A DNA stretch of 64,000 nucleotides from the NCBI GenBank assembly GCA_013339895.1, contig JABACO010000005.1, forward strand, positions 11,705,509 to 11,769,508, written 5' to 3'. Positions 1 to 9,845 of this stretch are shown here, piece by piece; the first letter of the stretch is position 1; each line of letters begins with the position of its first letter. Below the pieces are notes generated by a model. The model worked only from the letters and a program-made list of their open reading frames with translations, searched no databases and had not been told where the DNA came from. Both the position numbers and the translations under genes were made by a program. This DNA is from Ephydatia muelleri (Eukaryota; Porifera; Demospongiae; Spongillida; Spongillidae).

Positions 1-2404
1 CGGTCATGGAGATGCTCGATGGTGTCAATGTTTCAGAGATTTTCAACACTGTTGTGACTGCAGAATCACCAGATGGAACTTCAGACGATGCAATTGGGGC
101 ATTCAATTGCGATGATACACTAGGGGTCTGCTGGGGTATGGAACTCGAAGCTGTGCTGATCAGAGCACTAGGGGTCTGCTGGGGTATGGAACTCGAAACT
201 GTGCTGATCAGAGCACTAGGGGTCTGCTGGGGTATGGAACTTGGTACCATTGAAGGAGTGTTCACTGCACTGTTGCCAGCAACAGTTCGTGTGCCTTGGA
301 TTGATGCTGTGTTGGTCTTTATGGGCGCTGATTTGACGGGTGATGTGATAGGGCTGATCTTGACCAGCTTACTGCTTGATGTCATCACTAGGACAGCGCT
401 CCCTGTTCTCGTCTGTTGCACTGGTCTGTTCTGGACTGTTGTCTGGGTACTAACTGCCACCATGTTCTGCATGAGATTGGTACTAGTGGCTCTGCTGCCC
501 TGTGCACTATGTGTTGATGTAATGGCCACTTTAGGTTTCTCGGTGGTAGTGAGTGATGCTGTTTGCCCATTCAGCAATGGCACAGACACCGGGAGCTTGA
601 TGACCTGTCTTTCGATGTCGGCAGGTGTGGGACTGGCAAGTGGCATCGCTGTATATGGAGAGTAAATTTTTATTTCGATTTTGGTTGCACATTCAATCAA
701 ATGGGAAAAGTGGGTACATTGCCAACATGCTTTTAAAAAGATGAATCATAATGCATTACATAATCAGGTTTCTGCTTACCATTTGGCTGTCTGCTTTTGT
801 CAACAGCCTGCAAAGCCGAAATTCGTACAAAGTCACTTGAGATGCAGATGACAGTGTCACTGGTGCTTGCATTCATGTCTTTTTTCTTTATGTACTTTCC
901 ATCTGACCACCACAACCAATTAGAAGTATAAGTGATACTTGATACAGCCCCTCCTGTATTTTGTATTACGGTGGACATGACATCGCCCACAACAATCTTT
1001 TCAAGCATGCCATAGCATGAAATCGACCAGTATAGCACTTGTGAAGTGATGTTAAGAGCAATTGGCCAATATTTAGTTGCACAACGAGGGCTACTGCTCT
1101 GTTTGATCACTTGCTTCCAGCTGGTGTTAAGTATGGACGCACGTTGAATATTCTGCTGCTGGCCATCACTCCAGTATATCCAACTGTCAGGGTCGAAATA
1201 CAAAACTAATAATAATTTTAGATGCAGTTTTGAAGAGAAGATAAACCTTACCCTTTAATAGGATCAACAGCAATCCCCAGAGGTGAAGTGTCATAGCCAG
1301 TGTCCATAAACACTAATATGCTGCCAGTGGAGATGTCAAATACTTTAATTTGTCTATCATTGGTGTTTGTCCAGTAAACCCTGTCTGATATCCAATCTAC
1401 AGCCAGCGTTGAGAGTGTTGTGCCATTGGAGATAATGCTCGGATTGACCACATCACTGTTGAGTGTTGCCATTTTCACGTAACTGGTTATACTATCTGCC
1501 TCATTAGAGATCCAGAAGACCAATCCAAGTCTGCATAATTAGAACCAAAGTTGTGCATTATTGTTAGATTGTGACCTTCTATCAGGGTAACTGATGGCCA
1601 ATAGAATTGTGGTCACTTCAATGCATCTAGCCACAGCCACAGCAATACCTCAGCGTGGCATGCATCACCCGTTACTTGCCTCCCCAAACCATCACCTATC
1701 ACCATCACCCCACCCACCCTGTGACCCACCAAAATGCCATTATCTCTGCGACGTCCATTCACCTCTCGCGCGTGCGAGCAATGAGAAGATATAATGTTAA
1801 ACGAACAAAAAATTAAAAGCAAGACGTCTATAACTACGTGTTTGCGGCAATGAGATAATTCAATCTATTAGCAGGCTTCTGGTAGGATAATTGACACCCA
1901 ACTCTCCTAGTATTACAGATTGACACCTGCCTAGCGACGTGCAACTGTAAAAGCAACTTCTTTTGCAGGTGAAATTTATTTGTCATTTAAAGGCAGCTAA
2001 GCTATTCTCCATACCTGTAATGAACGTCCAGTGCGATAACAGTATGCAGGTCGCTGTAAAACACGGAGGCGCTGTCCTGGTCTTCGTTCGTCATCATCAT
2101 TATTTCCGAACCTTGAGAGTATATATGATAGGTGCTACGGGCGGAAGCGTGTATTTGTCAAGAGATGACGCCGAATATTAAACTGATTGCACATTTACAC
2201 TTACATGAACACCAACACGCACAATTTTTGACATGCGCAACGTTTACGATGCACATGCTTTTACTTATATCTATAAAGGCAATGCAATGTCTCGTCGATA
2301 TCCACTGCTTATATTGTACAGTTTTACCTATCTTCTGCCCACGCCGCATCGATGCGTAGGTTAAGGATGACGGAGAACGCAGCGAGGATCCAACACGTCG
2401 TCAT
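1..2404 (-). CDS. YWTD-propeller/NPxY single-pass receptor, copy A (3' part outside window)
   Basis: Exons read on the minus strand: 2404-2328 (signal peptide), 2134-2015, 1530-1252, 1183-780 (propeller), 648 to beyond base 1 (Ser/Thr stalk). All junctions are GT-AG and in phase. The ATG at 2404 starts a hydrophobic leader (begins MTTCWILAAF) ending in an A-W-A cleavage motif. The next three exons give LDL-receptor class B repeats with motifs such as VFYSD, VFWIS, VYWTN, IYWSD, LYWSI and WWSDG; the roughly 268 residues fit one six-bladed propeller. The 1183 acceptor, rather than the one at 1206/1207, is the only one in phase with the donor at 1251. The stalk exon is Ser/Thr/Pro rich and holds 15-residue repeats (SSIPQQTLSTPISTV type). 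The membrane and tail exons lie left of base 1; copy C shows what to expect. No disabling change is visible. Known of the family: YWTD propellers bind extracellular ligands. The ligand here is unknown. Confidence 0.85.
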
Positions 2405-2628
2405 TGCTTCCAAAAAAAAGTGCCACTTCCAGCGACGGTGCGGGCAATTATAATAAACACCAAGTAACATCGTGGGCTTCGCAAAACCGCAATATACTGT
2501 ATTTGGAACCTCGCGTATAGCCCGCGGGCGGGAAGCATTTTAGCTGAACAACAGGCGTGGAGCACTATACTCGCAAGATGGACATCTGCTGGCATGATTG
2601 TAACGCCCGCATATGTGGCGGTTTGAAC

Positions 2629-3370
2629 CAGGGCTGCCGTAGGCTGGCTAGGGGGAGGCCGGTCGGCCTGCCAGTCCGGCCTGGCAGGCCAAATTATTGG
2701 AAATTATAATTTTTTAAATGTCAATCAGTAACGGTACGATGTCGATCAACGAAGCGTGCCACTCATCTCCATCGGTTTCAACGACTCCTATACCATCTGC
2801 TCAGCCGCTGAGACCTGTTACAAACCTCAGGAACTTGTGAGATTTTACGCCGTTGCGAAGGTTTAGCAGTAGCACAAACACATCCGCTGTCTGGTCTCAT
2901 TTCAAGGCCCCTACATCGAAGGAGAAAGGGTACGCAGATAAAGCTTGGTGTGATTATTGCCTCAAGCCGTTCTCCAGGGAACACCCACTCTTTCTAGATA
3001 CCCATCACAAGGACCAAATGAAAAAATGCCGAAGCTTCGGCAGTTTGTGATGAATCTACTGAATGTGCTGGGCAGGTCAATGATGAACAACAATGTCTTC
3101 GCAACACAGTTAAGGAGGAATATGATGCTTGGCTTCGACTCCCAGAGATCAGATCAGTAGATGTCGTGGCCTCTTTAGATCCTTTGGAATGGTGGAAAAT
3201 GCATAACACACAATTTCCCACTATTGCAAAGCTTGCTCGAAAGTACCTGCATGGCTATTCCTGCATCATTCGCCCCTTCAGAGAGAGTTTTTTCAAGAGC
3301 TAAGTTGATCCAGGAGAGTCAGCGATGGAGCCTACTTCCCCAACGCACTTGCTCAATCTGCTATAATTAA
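2629..3370 (+). pseudogene. hAT transposase relic (BED finger plus C-terminal dimerisation piece), unit 1
   Basis: From about 2853 one frame reads a BED-type zinc-finger start (SAVWSHFKAP, then CDYC). From about 3170 another reads a hAT C-terminal dimerisation domain (DPLEWW, FPTIAKLARKYL). After a one-base shift it continues as AIPASFAPSERVFSRAKL and runs to a TAA at 3368. The APSERVFS block is diagnostic of hAT family C-termini. The catalytic middle is missing, so this is an internally deleted, frameshifted relic. A CAGGGCTGCC sequence at 2629 resembles a hAT left end; I found no matching right end. The same relic recurs in unit 3. Confidence 0.7.
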
Positions 3371-4397
3371 TAACTGATCTGTTCTGTTACTCTTCCTATT
3401 ATTTCACATCAGTATCCTTTTATGATTATTTCGCAATCATCTTCACTATATGCCTATATAATAATGTGCTTGCAGTTTCATGGCCGCATAAATTAAGTGT
3501 GTAATATAAAACAACGTATTGTATAGGTTATACATGCATCAGATGCTTAATAACTAGTAAACATACTGCTAGTGTAGTATGCACTATACAATGCATGTTA
3601 TACTATTTTACTGTTGCACACGTTTCTCATGCATTTTAAACTCTGGGCGGAAATAGTTCCTTCTAAAAACTTCTAACCAAGTTTCTAAAGTGAGGTCTTC
3701 TGAGGTATGCCAGGTATAGGTGCGACTGGGGGAGCACTTTGGCAAACTGGTTAGGAAATTTAATATGTCACGTAGGCGCCAAGTATGGCGCCGAAGGCTC
3801 CCTGATGGGGCCTAAAAGTTGTAAAAAGCTCGGGATAAGAGACGGGTGTTTTTCGACTCTAGTTGACCTAGTCGCGCGCGGGAGGCGCGCGTACCCTAAA
3901 CCCTAAGGGCCTTCGGCCTATACCCTAAGTACCGTATAGTAGCTAGCTATCGTAGCTAGGTGCAGAGGTTTGTAGAAGGAACTAGACCTTTCGTATTTTA
4001 GCCCAGAGCTACAAAAGTGCATCACAAATATATACAAGTGCTGTTGGATTCAGTTCTGTGCACAGTAACGAAATGGCATTAATCCGAATTTCTGCACACC
4101 TGGGTGTGCCAAACGTACCCCACTCTTCTGTGCGTAAAAGTTCGCATTCAGAGATTTTGGACTGACTTTTTAACGGAATGTCTAGGAAGTCCTTTTGACC
4201 AGAGGTATATTAACTGAAAGGCAGTTGGTATTATCTGATTAGGTGTAGCCATTTGCACTTATAGGTTGACTTGAAGCTGTGACGGATGCTGTCTCCTATA
4301 TATCTCGATCCCTTCGCGGGAATTTCAAATTTAGTTCCTCCGACATCAATATGCAATGCCATGTAAAATCTGCCAAGTTGTCTATGCATGGTTAAAC
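3371..4397. other. Unit spacer without a recognisable gene
   Basis: No coding region is supported. The stretch includes AT-rich imperfect palindromes (about 3500-3620) and a GC-rich patch (about 3770-3940) with short hairpins such as GGCGCCAAGTATGGCGCC and GGGCCTTCGGCC. Next to these is a telomere-like ACCCTAAACCCTAAG. It is repeated with small differences at about 13370-14530 and 21334-22362, so it belongs to the duplicated unit. Confidence 0.7.
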
Positions 4398-4640
4398 TTA
4401 ATCTTTAATCTATTTCCATCCTTAATTCAGGATTGAAATCCTGAATTAAGGATGACTTTACGCCGCTTGTATCAACTTCAGTTTGCATCGTGTTGGATAT
4501 TTAGGGGGATATTAAGCTTCTATAGGCTTTCGTCTACACAGCGCTATCTAATAAGTCGTTATATCGTTTTTTATTTCAAAGTAAAACCACTTTGTTTATA
4601 TATACGCTTTGTTTCTACGCGAATACGTTCGTGCGCAATA

Positions 4641-6706
4641 ATGCCGGTTACTATCAAAGTCGGGGATAAAGTAGACACAGGAAAAAAACGCGTAGAATCA
4701 CTTTGGAATCATTACGTGATTGAACAGTAAAAATCACACGCGTTTGATTTTATTGTTCAATCACACAATGATTTTACAGACGATTTAAAATCCTTTATAT
4801 AATCAAACTTTGATTCGACCCATTTTTTTCCTGTGAGAAGGAAAGAGTAAGAAGCTTAGTGGTAAGAAGGGAATCATTACAAAGATCACTAAGGAGAGCC
4901 ACGCACGCAAGTTCACAATAGATTGGGACACAGGAGGTACCAGCATTGAATCAGCTCGAGGCATAAGTAAAACGGGTGGCGGTACACCTCCGTGCAAGAA
5001 ACAAAAATGTACTCCTCTGAGTCTTTTGGTTGTTGAAAGTGAAGAGAGACCTGGCAGTGACAGTGATACGGATGATGATGGTACCAGTGAGGCAGAAGAA
5101 GAAAGGGAGGACAGTCTGCAAAGAGAAGATAGATATCAATTGCAAGACGTGGAAGAAGGATATTGGAATGCTCATGGCAGAGAATGGGTAGAAATTGACC
5201 ACCTTAGTGTTGACCCTGTAGTAAATGCCTACACAGGGATTACTGAACTGAAGTGGGGAACTACTCTGAAAGGTGTTGAGAAGTGTACTTACCATCACTT
5301 CCCTTCCAGGCACTCATGCACTCATCACAAACAATTGTGTGACCAGGTTTGACATGTTTCACACGAAAAACAAAAATCGTTCGTAAGCCAGAAGGAGTTG
5401 GATGTGAGCTAAAGTCAGCAGCAGATGGGATGTCAGGAATTATCCTGCAACTTGAATTGATGGAAGGAAGTGAAGCTCAATCCAAAAAACCAGGCCATGC
5501 TGAATATGGAGAAAGTACATCACAGTTACTGAGGTTGTGTGCTCCTTGGAGAGGGACTGCTCGTACTATCATAGCTGACAGTGCATTTTCGTCAGTCAAA
5601 TCTCTACTTGCACTATTAGATCAAGGTTTGTACTTCATGGGAATGGTCAAAACTGCTACAAAAGAGTACCCAAGGAAGCAGCTCCTCCAATGGGCTTCAG
5701 GCACCGGAACAGGTCCTACGCCAAATCGAGGTAGTCACAAGCTACTTCAATCAATTGCCCCAGATGGTAGCAAAATAATTGCATGTGTTTGGGTTGATAA
5801 AAAGCCCAAAACTATAATATGCAACCGATATACTGGACACCCTGGAATACCATCAGAGCGATTACGCCACAGAATTGATGTAGTTGATGGCATACCAACC
5901 ACGGTGCAGTACACAAAAATGATACCAAGACCACTTATAGTGGAGAAGTTCTTTGGGTTTTTTTCATCAATTGATGTGCATGATCATTACAGACAAGGCT
6001 CACTTGCAATCAAAAGAGAGTGGATAACTCATAGATGGTGGCACAGAACATTTGGGACCATCTTTGGTATATGTGTTGTTGATGCTTACTTAGCTTACAG
6101 GTATGAATCCGACAAAGATTTCCTTGCAAGCACTGATGTGGTAGACTTTACAACATTCATGGATCTGCTGGCACATCAGCTCATCCACAACATCTATGTA
6201 CCATCCAGTGCAACATTACGAAGGCGCAGTGATGATAGTGCATCTGTCTCTGTGGCACATGTAGAGGTACAATAAATGACATATTGTTATTGCTTTCATT
6301 TTTATCTGTGCATAATATTTTCACATTGTAGGATCAAGTGCAGCACAAACTACGGAGCCTTACAGAGCTTCCTATGTACAAGGAAAATATAATGAATGGA
6401 AAGTACCCACAGCGTATCTGCAAGTACTGCAAAATGAAGACCACATTCTATTGCAGTGATCTGGAGAATGACTATTTGGTTTCATACTGTGGCTTTGGCC
6501 ACTTCCAGAGATTGCTATATTCATCATCTCACAGAAATGGGTTTTTAAAACTAATTGATTCACTTATCTTGGTACACTTTATTATTGCTGTCTACGTACA
6601 TCATGATAACAGTGCATTATATCAGTTCAAACGGATTTCATTGTCACAACTATTTTGTGTTTTGATATCTTGGTTTGAATTTGTCATAACCATCCTTTAC
6701 AAACTC
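4641..6706 (+). pseudogene. PiggyBac-like transposase (DDE_Tnp_1_7 type), disrupted
   Basis: The ATG at 4641 begins MPVTIKVGDKV. The frame is broken almost at once by a 160-bp inserted MITE. An acidic region follows (5026-5280, SDSDTDDD), then a large deletion combined with an 83-bp inversion at about 5284-5366. The body resumes at about 5367-6275 with family landmarks: TIIADSAFSS (second Asp region), YFMGMVKT, FFGFFSSIDVHDHYRQG (third Asp region) and HRWWHRTFG. After a short intron (donor about 6269, acceptor 6331) comes a cysteine-rich end (CKYCKMKTTFYC) typical of PiggyBac C-terminal fingers, missing the last V-G-C seen in copy 2. The role would have been cut-and-paste transposition; this copy is dead. 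Confidence 0.85.
4676..4835. mobile_element. CACTA-like MITE inserted in the PiggyBac-like gene
   Basis: A 160-bp insertion relative to copy 2 of the host element. The ends are inverted and start CACAGGAAAAAAA, continuing with partial match through GAATCA. It is flanked by AGA on both sides (4673-4675, 4836-4838), and the unoccupied sequence GTAGAAGG is visible at about 22632-22639. A 3-bp target duplication with CAC-starting ends fits the CACTA/EnSpm superfamily. It has no coding capacity. Confidence 0.7.
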
Positions 6707-7403
6707 TGACATTTTTTAGCTTACACAGCTTTAAAATTCATACTTCGATAAAGCAACGTAAAAATGAAATGATTTTAAATTATTGTTATGTAACTTTAAT
6801 AATAGAATATATGATTGAGTTTGCTTGATTTCAAATTTAAATCATTACACAAAACTTCCTATCTTTTGCACTATTCATATGCCGTAACATATTAATGTAA
6901 GAAGTTTAGATGCAAATGATCAATACTGTTTGTAACTCTATACTACAATGCTTAGGGACAATTACATGCAATCACGCAAAACACAAGAAAAGTAATCTAA
7001 TAATAAATTTTTCTTTTAAAATTAGTGCACAGTTAGGATTAAAACACAACTTCAACCAAAGCCTGTAGGTGATAAAACTAAAAAATGGTCAAAGAAGACT
7101 AAAATTGATGTTTTATGCTTCCTGTAGGCACTGAAAACTGCAAAGTGATAAATATTCAATTTGCGTATGTGACAGCAATGAAACGTACAAATGCATTCTT
7201 AAAGTTTGGGCAGCTTTCTAGATGGCTGAAATCATTCCATGCTATAGAAAGAGTGCAGCAGTGCTGAAACAAAAAGCCTATAAATAATAATTTATTTATT
7301 TGTTCTTGCAATAATTGTTATAAACGGAAGTACTCAATATCCTGAATTCAGGATTATACCGATCCTGAATTCAGGATCGTTTTACGTATAGATTAAAGAT
7401 TAA

Positions 7404-7976
7404 GTGAGTAATTGGTTGAGTAATTGGTCGAAATAATCCTTTCAGCAATTTATGGATTACCAAAATGAGGAATATCACTGGCAAATACTTGGCATACTGC
7501 ATGCTTTAAAGTTCATTCTTCAACAATCAGTATAAGAGCAAATTTTCAGGGTTGCAATACAAACCCACTGAATGATAGACGTCAAACTCACGATCATATC
7601 AACAGGAGGAAGACAACCACAATGCTCCATGAGATATTTATGCTTACAACGAACATGTTTGATTTAGCAAGATGATTAGTAGGTCGTTCAATAAATATTT
7701 CAAACCAATCAATTGATGCTACACATCTGGGACAAAGCATGCTTCCGAAACATTGTTTTTAACAAAAGGTAAGTATCTGGCCAAATAATTATAGATTTCG
7801 ACTTGTCATAGGAAGTTGCAATTATACTGAAGAAAAGACACACGCCTGTTGACATATATACAAGACCTTGTATGCATCCATCTTTGCTTGCACAACTGCA
7901 AATATATTTTGAGAGCCTGCATGATATAGTACTCATGTGAGGTATCAAGGGATGATAGGTTTAAAACGTTATATCT
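7404..7976. other. Unit spacer, no gene recognised
   Basis: Noncoding spacer repeated at about 14535-15106 and 31025-31600. Only short unsupported reading frames occur. It separates the large PiggyBac insertion site from the small PiggyBac-like element. Confidence 0.6.
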
Positions 7977-9610
7977 TTAACCAATAATTGCCGGATGTAA
8001 GGTACCTTACGAATGTAAGGTATACCTTATGGCGATAATCAACGTTTTGAATGACATGTAGCTGTACAATAAACTTTTAATGGCGTCAATGGTGTGCCAG
8101 GGTGTAGGCTCAATCCACCGTGCAAAGCCGTATCACCTGCTATTGGCATTCCGTTGATCCACGCTGTACTAACAAAACCGGGATTAAAAGTACCGTGAAC
8201 GAACTGATGCTCGCGTACGATACTGCCTGCGTGGAAAACGACCCATATCAAAGGTACCGTAGTGGCACAACCCACAAAAAGAAAATTCAGAGTTCAGTGG
8301 ACTATTGGGGAGAAATTGTGGACAGCAGGGCATGGAGCAGCGTTTTTCAAAGACCAGCAGCCTGTCAGTTTGGTGATTCCTCCTCCACCTCTACCCAATG
8401 TCGCTACTCAGAATGCCCGGCCAGCCCTGGACAACGAGGATTTTGGTAGAGAAAGGGACATAGAAGAGCTACAGAATGAGGATGAAGCAGATGAACTAAT
8501 GTTAAGTGGAGAACAGCACGTTGTACAGATCTCGCCAGATGTCAACCCTTTGGAGCCGCATGGGCAGAAATGGGAGGTGCTCGATGCTGGAATTCCAGTT
8601 TGCCAGCGAGCTGCAGCAGGACTGGGCATGAATGATTTGCGCATCAAATGGTCCAATCAACCATATTCAGTTGAAGACTGCTTCAACATCATGCATGTTT
8701 CCCCACGACTACTTTAACCATGTCATAGATCTGACAAATGCAAACCTCCCAGTCAGTATCAGGCATTTCACAAAGCACGAATTCATGCAATGTGTCGGAG
8801 AGCTATTCACTACTGCCTTAGTCAATCCAGGTAACATTATGAATCTCTGGAACACGCAAGAAAGTAGGCTATATAGTTCCACCATTCCATCTGAAAGAGC
8901 GATTTGGGTTGAGACGTGATCGCTTTCAGGACTGGAAAGCCTACCTCCAACTGGCTGTGCCGTGAAGAAGAGAAGATGCTCAAAAAAATCCACGGTATCT
9001 TGTCAAGGCAGTGGTGGATGCATTTAATGAGTGCAGGAAAACCAATTTAGTCCCTGCTTATTACTGTTGCTCAACTTGCAGCAATGCAAACCATTTGCAG
9101 TGTGTGGTCCTAAGTCTGGGTAGAACTGTGGAAATGTCACTGCGCACCAGATTTGAAGAGTACACAGTAATCGTTTTACAAGCCATTTGGCATACACGTA
9201 TTCTCCCAACTATGTTGTTTTTGTTTCACTTGATTTGATGAACTTGATTTGTGTGTACTTAACCACTATTCATAACCACATCGCGTTTGTGAACCAGTAA
9301 GAATGATGTATCAATGGTGAAATGGAACATTTTCATATGATTTACTATATTTGATGCACAGTTATAATCATTTATGTGTTAAAACGCTGAGAAATGTTGA
9401 TAATAAAACTAAGGATTATCTCAATTATAGCAAAGGCACGTTTGCATTATTCATTATTTCAATCAGAAGTTGATACATATGTAACTTGAGAAACCTGTGG
9501 AATAGCATTGCAAAACCTTTCAAACATGAGTTAACTCTTATTGCCTATTGTAAGGTATACATGACGTTTTTGTAAGGTATACCTTACCATATTTTAGGCA
9601 ATTAGGTTAA
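7977..9610 (+). mobile_element. Small PiggyBac-like element with deleted catalytic core, unit 1
   Basis: TTAA at 7977-7980 and 9607-9610; the ends match inverted as TTAACC(A/T)-AATTGCC. Subterminal palindromes GTAAGGTATACCTTAC-like lie at about 7998-8030 and 9549-9588. Inside is the N-terminal half of a transposase: an acidic stretch near 8450-8510, FPHDYFNHVIDLTNANLP, an NxWNTQES segment corresponding to the DYW motif, then VDAFNECRKTNLVPAYYC at about 9013-9066. The expected Asp-containing core is absent and the sequence jumps to the right end. It is non-autonomous, and it is present in the three complete spacers, so it predates the segment duplications. Confidence 0.75.
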
Positions 9611-9845
9611 AAGGCAATTGAAGTGACATCATGTAGAATAACGTGATTCTAAATAGCAAGATTAAAACCTGAAAATAATTAACATTACAAAATTAATAAC
9701 AGAATTTGTATGGTCGAACATAATATACACTGTGATATAAATAATTCTCTTTTAAAAAACAGTTGGGCCCTGAGAATTGTTAGAAGCAAAACCTCCATGT
9801 GGGTAATGTCTTGACCCCCATAAGTTTAACAGAATATTGACAGCA

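Larger units (their letters stand above)
4398..7403 (+). mobile_element. PiggyBac-like DNA transposon, copy 1 (TTAA-flanked, defective)
   Basis: The element is bounded by TTAA at 4398-4401 and 7400-7403, and both ends read TTAATCTTTAATCTAT inward, the right one inverted. Just inside each end are palindromic hairpins built on ATCCTGAATTCAGGAT-like sequence (about 4420-4454 and 7340-7378). Unit 2 keeps the unoccupied site (AAACTTAAGTGAG at about 14522-14534), so the boundaries are confirmed within the window. PiggyBac elements insert at TTAA and excise precisely. The internal gene is broken, so this copy cannot mobilise itself. Confidence 0.9.

Noticed and set aside
6..665. Long plus-strand reading frame (and its equivalents at 17936-18595 and 34182-34964) that looks like a hydrophobic protein.
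   Set aside because: It is antisense to the Ser/Thr-rich stalk exon. Codons TCN/ACN give few stops on the other strand, and the minus-strand exon has splice signals, correct phase and domain context.
1205..1207. AG acceptor that would start the fourth receptor exon earlier (adding LYFDPDS).
   Set aside because: It is out of phase with the upstream donor. The acceptor at 1184/1185 is in phase and yields the expected DPIKG-WIYWSD join.
1963..2181. Conserved 72-codon plus-strand frame present in all units.
   Set aside because: Conservation follows from the duplication. The opposite strand holds receptor exon 2 with correct splice sites and phase.
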